Below are positions 17,398 to 25,373 of a DNA stretch of 64,000 nt, in pieces. The stretch's first letter is position 1, and each line of letters starts with the position of its first letter. Under the pieces are notes generated by a model that was not told the origin of the DNA, made no database searches, and saw nothing but the letters and a program-made list of their open reading frames with translations. The stretch is from contig NZ_JBAOJI010000005.1 of assembly GCF_037080055.1 (NCBI RefSeq), positions 62,001-126,000 of the forward strand. The letters are read 5' to 3'. The position numbers and the translations under genes are program-made. The stretch comes from Halovenus sp037080055 (lineage in GTDB: Archaea; Halobacteriota; Halobacteria; Halobacteriales; Haloarculaceae).

Positions 17398-18603
17398 ATG
17401 GCATTCGCACGGCACGAGTCGGGGCTGCGGGCGGAGTTAGCAGCCCTGCTCTCGCAGGTCCATCCGGTCTTTATGCTCCCGCCGCTCGCGGCGTCATGGT
17501 TCGGGGCGGTCGTCGCCGGCGACGTGACGATGGCGCTGGGGGCTGTCCACATGGTCGCGATGTTTTTCGCCGTCTACACGGCTCACGTCAAAGACGGCTA
17601 CATCGACTTCTACAAGCGCGGCGAGGACGACGACCATCCGCTGACCAGTCGTGGCTGTCGGATCGCCCTCGTCGGAGCGGGTGTCGGCTTCGCGGTCTGT
17701 ACGCTCGCGCTGGGCATCCTCGTCGGCCCGGGCGCGGCGTTGATCACCCTCCCGACGTGGTTCATCGGCTACATGCACGCCCCGCAACTTGACACCAATC
17801 CCGTGACGACGACGCTGGGCTACCCGACCGGCATCGCGCTGTCGATCCTCGGCGGCTTTTTCGTGCAAACTGGGACGCTCACGCCCGCAATCGTCGGCTT
17901 CGCGCTGGTCTTCCTGACGACACTCGCCGGAGTCAAGATCATCGACGACGAGCAGGATTACGACTACGACCGCTCCATCGACAAACGAACTGTCTCGGTG
18001 TTGCTCGGCCGTTCGCCCGCCCGGACGCTCGCGGTCACGCTGCTGCTACTCGGCCTCCTCGGCGTGCTCTGGGGAGCGATCAGCGGCCTGTTCCCGCCCG
18101 CGTCGCCGGTCGCCGCCCTCGCTTTCGGGTCGGTCGTCCTCGTTGCCCGCCGTGCCCGACCGACGATTGCGACGATGCTGCTCATTCGTGGTGCGTACGT
18201 CTTCCTGGCCTTTCTGCTGGTTGCGGTCTGGTTCCGACCGCTGTCGGGGACCGCACTCCCGGACATTACGGTACTCGGCCCGTACACCTACCTCGCCACC
18301 GAGGTTGCCTTCGGGGTCGTCGCGTTCGGACTGCTGTCCTACGCCGGTGCGCTCCGGTCGGCCGCGCGAACTATCGCCGCCGTCTATCCGATTGCCTACG
18401 TCTGGGACTGGTACACGCTGGAAGTTGGCGTCTTTGAGATTGTGATGCGCTCGGGATACGATCTGTTCGGCATCCCCATCGAGGAACACATCTTCATGAT
18501 CGTCGTGCCGGCGCTGGTGCTAGGCTTTCACGAGGCGATGGGTGCGGTCGCCGAACCGACGCCGGCCGAGACGACCAGTACACAGCCAGCGGACGACGAT
18601 TAA
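17398..18603 (+). CDS. UbiA-type prenyltransferase fused to a CarR-type lycopene cyclase domain
   Basis: A 401-aa polytopic membrane protein. Residues about 15-275 resemble UbiA prenyltransferases, with a first acidic motif KDGYIDFYKRGEDDDHPLT and a second, KIIDDEQDYDYDRSIDKRT. Residues about 285-390 resemble one repeat of the archaeal heterodimer-type lycopene beta-cyclase (CarR/CrtYcd), with VWDWYTLEVGVFE and GIPIEEHIFM. Lycopene cyclases of this family normally carry two such repeats. The protein probably modifies carotenoid or isoprenoid ends; the exact reaction cannot be read. The ATG at 17398 is preferred over the GTG at 17392; a TATA-like ACTATTAATC at 17366-17375 sits about 28 nt before it. 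Confidence 0.75.
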   Translation: MAFARHESGLRAELAALLSQVHPVFMLPPLAASWFGAVVAGDVTMALGAVHMVAMFFAVYTAHVKDGYIDFYKRGEDDDHPLTSRGCRIALVGAGVGFAVCTLALGILVGPGAALITLPTWFIGYMHAPQLDTNPVTTTLGYPTGIALSILGGFFVQTGTLTPAIVGFALVFLTTLAGVKIIDDEQDYDYDRSIDKRTVSVLLGRSPARTLAVTLLLLGLLGVLWGAISGLFPPASPVAALAFGSVVLVARRARPTIATMLLIRGAYVFLAFLLVAVWFRPLSGTALPDITVLGPYTYLATEVAFGVVAFGLLSYAGALRSAARTIAAVYPIAYVWDWYTLEVGVFEIVMRSGYDLFGIPIEEHIFMIVVPALVLGFHEAMGAVAEPTPAETTSTQPADDD

Positions 18604-18648
18604 TGCCGGGAGCGAAACACCGAGGTACGTCGACGCTAACCCCCGGGC

Positions 18649-18840
18649 ATGACCGAGGAGTTCCCCGACGACCTGCCAGATGGCATTCCCGAAGAGCACG
18701 CCGACCGGGCGCGTGAACTCCAGATGCAGTTGCTCGCGCTCAGAGCGCAGTTGAAATCTGCCAACTTCGAGAACAAGGAGGCCTACCGCCGGAAGATCAA
18801 CGAGAAAGAAGGTGAACTACAAGCGCTGAAGCGATCCTGA
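18649..18840 (+). CDS. Small conserved-looking coiled-coil protein
   Basis: A 63-aa highly charged protein. An acidic, Pro-containing start (EEFPDDLPDGIPEEHADRA) is followed by one long amphipathic helix rich in Leu, Gln, Lys and Glu, suitable for dimerisation. It begins 46 nt after the UbiA-lycopene cyclase gene on the same strand. Codon use is haloarchaeal, so it is probably real. No function can be assigned. Confidence 0.6.
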   Translation: MTEEFPDDLPDGIPEEHADRARELQMQLLALRAQLKSANFENKEAYRRKINEKEGELQALKRS

Positions 18841-19111
18841 GTGGGTGCCCTGCAAGATTCCGTTCAGCACACTTCGATTCAAATCGTCCAGATCACTGCT
18901 CGACACCCGCAGAAGATAAGTCGCGCAATCTGATTTCTGCATTACCACATGGACACTCCGCTAGTCCGATCAGATAAAAACGATCTGTCGGATCTCATTT
19001 CGGCTACGTTATCCGGTCCACAGGTATCTCACTGGCCAGTTCGCGCCTGTATTCCCACTCAATTGTACCGCTGCCGGCGTTTGAACAGGGATTGTGTGTG
19101 GTGGATCGACA
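18841..19111 (+). other. Intergenic region without a supported gene
   Basis: The stretch is visibly less GC-rich than its surroundings. A 61-codon open frame at 18949-19134 overlaps the convergent regulator gene and encodes a Cys/Trp-rich peptide with no haloarchaeal character, so it was not accepted. No hairpin terminator or RNA gene was recognised. Confidence 0.4.
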
Positions 19112-19474
19112 CTACAGTTCCACCGGGGCTTTGACCGACGGATCGGCAGCAAAGATCGTAGACAGAATCGGCCGTACCTGATCTAATTGCTCAGCCGGTT
19201 CCACGAGTTCGTGCTCTCGATCGTAGTTTATGAATCCTTCTGCGGCCAAATTCGGGAGGTCAACGTGATACAACGAGAGGCGAATTTCTGTTAATACGTT
19301 CTCAGACGCTTCGGTCGGTGGTGTCTGATGCTTGTACTCGAAGATGGCTTCCGCAAGGTCGTTGAGCGTTAGTGACCGCTGGTCCTCTGCGAGCACCTCA
19401 AGCACAATTTGCCGGTGCTGGTTTTGACACATTTCGAGCATCGAGTCGAAGGCAATCGGTTCCGTACTCATCAT
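19112..19474 (-). CDS. DUF7344-like winged-helix protein
   Basis: A 120-aa protein with the pattern of the abundant haloarchaeal DUF7344 winged-helix family: an N-terminal segment (MLEMCQNQHRQIVLEVLAED), the helix LTLNDLAEAIFEY, and the wing-like LYHVDLPNLAAEGFINYD. Such proteins are putative transcription regulators. Two adjacent ATG codons (19474 and 19471) are possible starts. The next minus-strand gene downstream lies beyond carotenoid and carboxylase genes on the other strand, so it is monocistronic. Target genes unknown. Confidence 0.7.
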   Translation of the reverse strand: MMSTEPIAFDSMLEMCQNQHRQIVLEVLAEDQRSLTLNDLAEAIFEYKHQTPPTEASENVLTEIRLSLYHVDLPNLAAEGFINYDREHELVEPAEQLDQVRPILSTIFAADPSVKAPVEL

Positions 19475-19547
19475 ACTCCTGTAGTGGACCGACAGCCATC
19501 ACGCTGACTTATTCATACACAATGGTCTTTTAAGTACTCTCTCGGGT

Positions 19548-20198
19548 TCAGACTGTGAGGGTAGGGAGCGTGCTCCCGAGGACGTGGTCAAGTCCCCCTC
19601 TGAGCCGGGAGCCGAAGGCCTGTTGAGAGATGCCGAGTTGCTCACCGAGTTCTTCTAAGGTGACATCACGGGGTGACTCGAAGTACCCACGCTCGTGAGC
19701 GAGTAAGAGCGCCTCTTGTTGAGTCTCTGTGAGGGCGGCTTCGGTCTCTGTCTCAATCGGGGTCAGTGCGTGCAACTCCGTCAACGTGATTGGGATGTCC
19801 ACTTCTCGACACCGTCGTTGAAACTCCGCAATATCGCTTCGATCATCACCGCGGATCTCGAATGTCCACTGTTGGCCTGTCCCGGTGGCCTTGATCAGTG
19901 GAACCGCTGTCTCCGCCAGTATGGTGAGCACGTCGTCGTGCTCCAGCGCCCACTCGACGCGTAACAAGTACTCGTCCTCAACAGAGTCGACGAGCCGAAT
20001 CGTTTTTACGCCCGGACTCTCGGTGAACGCGCTCTCGATACTGTCGACTTTGCTTCCTCGAACCCAGAAGTAGGGGATCACCACGTCCTGTGCGGGGATC
20101 AATCGATCCAGTTTAACCGTCACGTCCGGCATCTGGTGGAACACAGTCCCCAAGGGGAACTGGCCTGACGGAACGGTAAATGTTGCCTCAGTAGCCAT
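19548..20198 (-). CDS. Bat-type HTH-10 transcription regulator
   Basis: A 216-aa protein with an N-terminal sensor-like region (1-155) and a C-terminal HTH-10 domain (about 158-207): ALTETQQEALLLAHERGYFE, then VTLEELGEQLGISQQAFGSR. This is the DNA-binding domain of the bacterioopsin activator (Bat) family, widespread in haloarchaea. There are no PAS or GAF domains of the size found in Bat itself, so it belongs to the short class. It lies 70 nt upstream, on the same strand, of the DUF7344-like gene, and both may be co-transcribed. The signal and targets are unknown. Confidence 0.8.
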   Translation of the reverse strand: MATEATFTVPSGQFPLGTVFHQMPDVTVKLDRLIPAQDVVIPYFWVRGSKVDSIESAFTESPGVKTIRLVDSVEDEYLLRVEWALEHDDVLTILAETAVPLIKATGTGQQWTFEIRGDDRSDIAEFQRRCREVDIPITLTELHALTPIETETEAALTETQQEALLLAHERGYFESPRDVTLEELGEQLGISQQAFGSRLRGGLDHVLGSTLPTLTV

Positions 20199-20349
20199 TG
20201 TCTGTGTTGTTGTCTTATAGACATAAATATCTGCTACCGATTGTAGTGTCGCAATATAAAGAGCGTATTTCCGAATCCGTCAGGTTCGTCAGCGGCAGTC
20301 CGCAGCCGTATTGACTGGATGTGAGCTTGCAATCCAAGACGTGACTCAA

Positions 20350-21093
20350 CTAGGACCAGTCCCGCGACACTTTGCTCTCGCTGGCATCGATCTCGTCGAG
20401 CAGCCACGCCGCCGCGCCGTCCAGCGCCTCCTGATCGGTGGCAGTGATCTTCAGTCGGTTGTGGCCCTCGTCACGGTCTGGATAACAGCCGACCGACACG
20501 TCGAACTCCGACTGGACATCGTCGAGTGCCCAGACGATGTTACCCTCGGGTTCGACCGTATACAGGAACATCGACCGACTGTCGCCGTCGAAGGCCTCGG
20601 CGACCGTCTCGAACATGGCTTTCAGCTCGTCTGGGATGCCGGGCATGACGTAGACGTTCTCGATGACACAGCCGGGGGCGAGTCCCTCCGGGTTCGACAG
20701 CGGCCGGCTCTCGGCCGGCAGCGAAGCTTCCGCTTCCATATCGATGTCCAGTTCGAGTTCGGGACGGGCCTCCTGGTACCGTCTAATCTTCTCTTCGATC
20801 GTTTCCAAGACTGGTTCGCGGACGACCATCTCGCGGTCGAAGGCGTCGGCGACGGCTTCCATCGTCACGTCGTCGGGCGTTCCCCCCGTCCCGCCGGTGA
20901 CGATCACTGCGTCGAAGGCGTCGTTGTAGGCCCGAACGCGCTCGGCGATCACCGCACGGTCGTCGGGCAGTGCGAGAATTCGCTCGACGGTCGCGCCTCG
21001 CTGTTCGACCCGGTCGGCCAGCCACGTCGCGTTGCTGTTGACCGTATCCCCCGCCAGCAACTCGTCGCCCACCGTGATAATAGCAACTTCCAT
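20350..21093 (-). CDS. CinA/MoaB-type molybdopterin-binding domain protein
   Basis: A 247-aa protein whose first 170 residues match the molybdopterin-binding (MoCF) fold shared by CinA, MoaB and MogA: EVAIITVGDELLAGDTVNSN at the N terminus, VIVTGGTGGTPDD near residue 65 and YVMPGIPDELKAMF near 155. The C-terminal part is a small alpha-beta domain like that of archaeal CinA-type proteins; the nicotinamide deamidase domain of bacterial CinA is absent. The ATG at 21093 is the first that gives the family N terminus. Function in archaea is not settled (molybdenum cofactor or nucleotide repair). Confidence 0.82.
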   Translation of the reverse strand: MEVAIITVGDELLAGDTVNSNATWLADRVEQRGATVERILALPDDRAVIAERVRAYNDAFDAVIVTGGTGGTPDDVTMEAVADAFDREMVVREPVLETIEEKIRRYQEARPELELDIDMEAEASLPAESRPLSNPEGLAPGCVIENVYVMPGIPDELKAMFETVAEAFDGDSRSMFLYTVEPEGNIVWALDDVQSEFDVSVGCYPDRDEGHNRLKITATDQEALDGAAAWLLDEIDASESKVSRDWS

Positions 21094-21217
21094 TACACAG
21101 ATCTTTGCCGTCGAGAAAAATAGCCTTTTGCTCTCTGTACTCTGGCAATTGGGCACTCGGCCGGCGTGAGTCGCCGAAGGGGTAACGACTATCCGGGCTC
21201 CCGCCGTTGTGCTGTCC

Positions 21218-22177
21218 ATGACCAACGGCTCACTCAATGCGCCCGCACGGACGGCCGTCGAGCAGTGTATGAATCTTCAGTCCGGGGAATCCTGTGCCAT
21301 CGTCACCGACGACAAGCGCAAGGCGATTGCGGAGGCGCTGTACAGCGTCGCCTCGGGGATCACCGACGACACGGTGTTGCTCAGATACCCGCCGGGTGAC
21401 CAGCACGGCGAGGAACCACCGGGGCCGGTCGCTGCGGCGATCCAGCACAGCGACGTGGTGCTCGCGCCGACGACGAAAAGTCTCAGCCACACGACCGCTC
21501 GCGTCGAGGCCTGCGAAGCGGGCGCCCGGATGGCGACGTTGCCCGGTATCACCGACGGCGTCTTCCTGATGGGGCTGGATGCCGACTACGAGGCAATTCG
21601 TGAGGAGTGTGCGAACCTCCTCGAACAGGTCTCGGAGGCCGAAGAGATTCGCGTCACCTCCCCGCAAGGCACCGATATCGCCTTCTATCCGGGTGAACGG
21701 GAGTGGCTGGAAGACACAGGAATCGTCCACGAGGCCGGCGAATTCTCGAATCTTCCCGCCGGAGAGGTGTTCATCAGTCCCGAGAGCGCAGATGGAACCG
21801 TCGTCGTCGACGGGACGATGATGCCCCACGGCCAACTGGACGAGGGTCACACCGTCGAGTTCACTGTCGAGGACGGTACGGTGACCAGTATCGAAGACGA
21901 GGGCCTCCGTGGAGAAGTCGAGGCCGCCGCCGAGGAGGCCGGCGAGGACGCCTACAACCTCGCCGAACTGGGCATCGGGACGAACATCGCCGTGACGGAT
22001 CTCGTCGGGTCGGTGCTGCTCGACGAGAAAGCCGGCGGGACCGTCCACATCGCAATCGGTGACGACCACGGCATCGGCGGCGATATCGAGGTGCCGATCC
22101 ACCTCGATGGCATTCTGACTGAACCGACCGTCTACGCAGATGGAGAGGAAGTGACTCTGCCATCAGCAGGGTTGTAA
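21218..22177 (+). CDS. M29-like metalloaminopeptidase
   Basis: A 319-aa protein resembling the M29 (AmpS/aminopeptidase T) family in its second half: EFSNLPAGEVFISPES near residue 175, NLAELGIGTN near 245 and GTVHIAIGDDHGIGGD near 275 supply the Glu and His/Asp residues expected to bind two metals. The N-terminal region (AVEQCMNLQSGESCAIVTDD) is the typical lead-in. It would release N-terminal residues from peptides in the cytosol. An in-frame GTG at 21209 is the other possible start. Confidence 0.78.
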   Translation: MTNGSLNAPARTAVEQCMNLQSGESCAIVTDDKRKAIAEALYSVASGITDDTVLLRYPPGDQHGEEPPGPVAAAIQHSDVVLAPTTKSLSHTTARVEACEAGARMATLPGITDGVFLMGLDADYEAIREECANLLEQVSEAEEIRVTSPQGTDIAFYPGEREWLEDTGIVHEAGEFSNLPAGEVFISPESADGTVVVDGTMMPHGQLDEGHTVEFTVEDGTVTSIEDEGLRGEVEAAAEEAGEDAYNLAELGIGTNIAVTDLVGSVLLDEKAGGTVHIAIGDDHGIGGDIEVPIHLDGILTEPTVYADGEEVTLPSAGL

Positions 22178-22285
22178 TCTCCTGTGAACCGGTCGGGAGA
22201 GCGCCGCTGGTTTTGAGATTTGTCGATGCATGTATGTGTACCAGTACCCATTTTTGTCTTCCCCGCTAATATCGTGTAAGAATAA

Positions 22286-23659
22286 ATGATTGGAATCGAG
22301 TCCCTGGAAAGTTCCTCCCAGTCAGGTGCGGCCGGACAACGCACTGAGCGCTTGCTCGCTGAACTCGGGCAAGCAGACCTATCCCGCCATCTGGCTCTCT
22401 TCTACGAGGAACCCGCCACGCAGGTGGAGATGGCCGCGACGTTCATCTGCTTCGGGTTGCAGTCCAACCAACGATGTCTCTACTTGCTCGACTCGAACGA
22501 CCGTCGAAATCTCACAGCGGCGCTCGCGGACATGGGTATCGACGTGGAGAAACGGATTGCCGCGGGTGATCTGGAGATTAGCGATGCCTCCTCCGTCTAT
22601 CTGGAGTCGGGATTCAAGCCGGACGAAATGATCGAAACGCTGGAAATCGCCGTCGAAACGAGCCTCGAAGACGGCTACGATGGGCTCTATGTAGCCGGGG
22701 AAAACACCTGGTGTTTCCATACCGAAACCTCGTTCGACCATATCCTCGATTTCGAGATTGACTTTGACGCGACCTGTCCGGAGTATCCCGTGACCGCACT
22801 GTGTCAGTACGACCTCAATCGGTTCTGTCAGGAATCAATCGCGAAAGCGCTGTGGACACACGAGCAGATCATCTACCGGTACGCGCTCTGTGAGAATCCG
22901 TATTATCTCTCGCCAGAAGAGTATCGCTCTCAGTCCGAGACGAGGCTGAATCCGAAACTCATGCTCGAACAGACCTACGACCTGGCGCAGTCACGGCGGC
23001 GATTGCGACGCAGAGAGCAACGACTCGAGGTCGTGAGTCGAGTACTTCGGCACAACATCCGCAACGATCTCAATGTCGTCTCTGGAAACATCGAACTCCT
23101 GCAAGAAGCCGACGCGCTGACCGCCGAGGACAGAGCACGCCTCGAAACCGCTCTCCAGCATATCGACGATGTCTCGGCAATTGCCGACAAGGCTCGATAC
23201 GTCCAAGAGACTCTCGATCCCATGCGCGTCGAGCGTGTGTCTCTCGATTCGTTGCTCACCGAAGTCGTCGACGAAGTCTCGGAGGTGCTGCCGGAGGCGA
23301 CAGTTCAGATCAACGAGCACGAGGAGTATCTCATCCTCGCAGACACCAACATCGGTGAAGCGATTTTCGAGTTGCTCACGACAATCCTTCGCTGCCAAGA
23401 GGGTGAGCCACCGACAGCAGGACTCAGCGTCGAGTCGACTTCGCCCGGCACTGTCCAGGTCCACGTCGAAGCGCCGGACCCGTTGATCCCGCCCAGTGAT
23501 CGGCAGGCGCTTCGCCGAGGAACCGAAACCCAACTCCAACACGGTAGCGGACTCGGGCTCTGGCTGGTCAAGTGGATTATCGAAAACGGCTACGGGAGAC
23601 TCGATCTTCCCGAGGATGAAACTCGACTTTCGTTCGAATTCAAGCGGGCGATGGAGTGA
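22286..23659 (+). CDS. MEDS-domain sensor histidine kinase with degenerate ATPase domain
   Basis: A 457-aa soluble protein. Residues about 35-205 form a MEDS (DcmR-like) sensor domain, beginning HLALFYEEPATQ. A helical linker leads to a haloarchaeal HisKA-like segment with VLRHNIRNDL, phospho-acceptor His256. The ATPase domain follows (about 350-455). Its G2 box GSGLGLWLVKWIIENG is intact, but the N-box region reads ELLTTILRC where Asn is expected, and the G1 region reads PDPLIPPSD instead of the usual Asp-x-Gly-x-Gly pattern. It may therefore bind ATP poorly. No response regulator is adjacent. Confidence 0.85.
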   Translation: MIGIESLESSSQSGAAGQRTERLLAELGQADLSRHLALFYEEPATQVEMAATFICFGLQSNQRCLYLLDSNDRRNLTAALADMGIDVEKRIAAGDLEISDASSVYLESGFKPDEMIETLEIAVETSLEDGYDGLYVAGENTWCFHTETSFDHILDFEIDFDATCPEYPVTALCQYDLNRFCQESIAKALWTHEQIIYRYALCENPYYLSPEEYRSQSETRLNPKLMLEQTYDLAQSRRRLRRREQRLEVVSRVLRHNIRNDLNVVSGNIELLQEADALTAEDRARLETALQHIDDVSAIADKARYVQETLDPMRVERVSLDSLLTEVVDEVSEVLPEATVQINEHEEYLILADTNIGEAIFELLTTILRCQEGEPPTAGLSVESTSPGTVQVHVEAPDPLIPPSDRQALRRGTETQLQHGSGLGLWLVKWIIENGYGRLDLPEDETRLSFEFKRAME

Positions 23660-23726
23660 TTCTCACGCGGAAATTACATTCGGAAGACCAGTGGGTTTAA
23701 TTACCACCCTGTCGCAACAGGCTGTC

Positions 23727-24170
23727 ATGAGGCAGAACATCAGGCTGTTTGGTCGGATTTCGTTGACGATGTTGTCGGTTGGGGTTGGGTTGGCAATCAC
23801 ATCATGGGTGCTCATGTGGTGGGTTGGGTCCACCGAGTTGGCGGGCGAGGGCTCGCTGATCGCCGGCGACGCGCTGTTGAATCTGGCGTCGCTGGTCGCT
23901 CTGCTCATCATCATCATGGCTGCGCCGGTCGTCGCCGGTATGGTCGGCGTCTTCGAGGGACTGCGCGAGTCGAACCCGATTCAGGGCGTCTGGATCGGGA
24001 TCGGCTGTCTGCTGGGGGCTGCTGTGATGATCCCCGTCGCTGCAGTCGTTCTCGGCCTCGCCACCAGCGGGAGCGGCGGTCCGGGCCCGCTGGATCTAGT
24101 GACGATCACTGGATTGACGGGGCTGGCGAGTGCCTTCGCTGGCGGACTCAGTTCACAGATGACTGCCTGA
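23727..24170 (+). CDS. Four-helix membrane protein of unknown function
   Basis: A 147-aa protein with four hydrophobic segments (about residues 9-31, 46-70, 82-112 and 118-142). The ATG at 23727 gives a natural N terminus; the frame is open further upstream, but that part overlaps the kinase gene and lacks haloarchaeal composition. It lies 67 nt after the MEDS kinase on the same strand and might be co-transcribed. No family was recognised; a structural or transport role is only a guess. Confidence 0.65.
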   Translation: MRQNIRLFGRISLTMLSVGVGLAITSWVLMWWVGSTELAGEGSLIAGDALLNLASLVALLIIIMAAPVVAGMVGVFEGLRESNPIQGVWIGIGCLLGAAVMIPVAAVVLGLATSGSGGPGPLDLVTITGLTGLASAFAGGLSSQMTA

Positions 24171-24195
24171 GAGAACGGTCGGCCCGGTCTCGCCG

Positions 24196-25059
24196 TCAGG
24201 GTTCGAGCGAGACGAGGCCAGTCACTCGTGCCACGACGGTCACGAGCATCGCGAGTACCGCAACACCTAGGCCGGCGAAGCCGAAGGCCTGTCCGAGAAC
24301 GGTCAACACGAGCGTCTCGGTGCTCTGTGTCTCGGGGGTCTCCTCCTCCTCGGTCGATCGGTCTTCCAGTTGCTCCTGATTGAGCGAGACATCCATGTGG
24401 AGGACAAGCCAGTTTTCGCCCTGCTGGTCGGCCGGTAAGTCGAGGAACCCGTCGATGGTCTGGCTCCCGGACCGTTCGTCGACAGTGAACTCGTTGTCGA
24501 CGAGAGTAACCTCGGCCGAATCGCCGCTGAAGTCGGCCGTGCCGGTCAACTCGCCGCTTTCTCGGGTCGTTTGCACGGACTGGTAGGTGAACGACGCGTC
24601 CTGAATCGTCACGCGAAACTCTCCTTCAGCGGTCATCACGCCTGTCTCGGGATCGATCTCACCTTCGAGGCCGTCGATGACCTCGACTTCCGCTTCGAGT
24701 CCGAGGTCCTCACTGACGGTCAGTGCCGGAAAAGTAAGGTTCTGTGACTCCCACGTCCCGTCTTCGTTTACCTCGGCTTCGATCTGGATCGGTTCCTGTC
24801 CGTCTTCGAGTGCCGGGAACGGCGTCCCTTCCTCCTCCGCAGTCGCTTCGGAGTCCTGCGAGAACGAGACGTACCCGCCCTGACTCTCCGCGACGAAAGA
24901 AGTCAACTGGGTCTCGTTGGTGTCCTGTGCAACGCTGTGTGCGGTCCTATCGCCGGAGTCGCCGGCGGTCACAACACCACCCGCTGTGATCAGGAGAACA
25001 AGAGCACCCACGAGCAGAACTGTTCTGCCTGACAACCCCACATCTCGGATTCGTGTCAT
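24196..25059 (-). CDS. Secreted, C-terminally membrane-anchored acidic protein
   Basis: A 287-aa protein with an N-terminal signal segment (LSGRTVLLVGALVLLITAGG), an acidic extracellular region of about 200 residues rich in beta-type Thr/Val/Glu patterns, and a C-terminal membrane helix (VLGQAFGFAGLGVAVLAMLV). It is probably a cell-surface protein. AGGT lies nine nt before the ATG at 25059; an in-frame ATG at 25077 is also possible. A TATA-like TTCTTAATATGG on the minus strand sits around 25118-25130. It converges with the preceding membrane-protein gene. No domain family was recognised. Confidence 0.65.
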   Translation of the reverse strand: MTRIRDVGLSGRTVLLVGALVLLITAGGVVTAGDSGDRTAHSVAQDTNETQLTSFVAESQGGYVSFSQDSEATAEEEGTPFPALEDGQEPIQIEAEVNEDGTWESQNLTFPALTVSEDLGLEAEVEVIDGLEGEIDPETGVMTAEGEFRVTIQDASFTYQSVQTTRESGELTGTADFSGDSAEVTLVDNEFTVDERSGSQTIDGFLDLPADQQGENWLVLHMDVSLNQEQLEDRSTEEEETPETQSTETLVLTVLGQAFGFAGLGVAVLAMLVTVVARVTGLVSLEP

Positions 25060-25363
25060 TCGATCACTACCTGGCATTGATCTTTCAGTTCCTCTGCTCC
25101 TCCGTTTACTACGACCCATATTAAGAACTATCGCATTCCTCCGGGAGAACTACCCACGAGTTGTAAGTTTATCAACGGCCCGCGGACGCCACGACGAGCA
25201 GTTCCTATCGCCAACTCCTCACAGACTCGAAATTATTGTCTGTTCTCCATCACATTCGGAGTTCGCCCACATAATTATATTTTAGATTACATTATCTGTA
25301 TGCCAATCTCCTCTGGCTCGTTCGAGTCTCGATCTCCGAGTGGTCGGGGGGCACAGGTAGACA

Positions 25364-25373
25364 GATATATATG
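25364..25373 (+). promoter_or_regulatory. Putative TATA box of leuA
   Basis: GATATATATG lies about 26-32 nt upstream of the ATG codons at 25394 and 25400, the spacing of a haloarchaeal leaderless promoter. The longest open frame of leuA begins inside this element (ATG at 25371), so that ATG is unlikely to be the used start. A 12-nt direct repeat, TCTGGCTCGTTC, flanks the element (25312-25323 and 25374-25385). Confidence 0.55.

Noticed and set aside
18949..19134. 61-codon open frame in the gap before the DUF7344-like gene
   Set aside because: Basic, Cys/Trp-rich composition, overlap with the convergent gene and no promoter argue against it.
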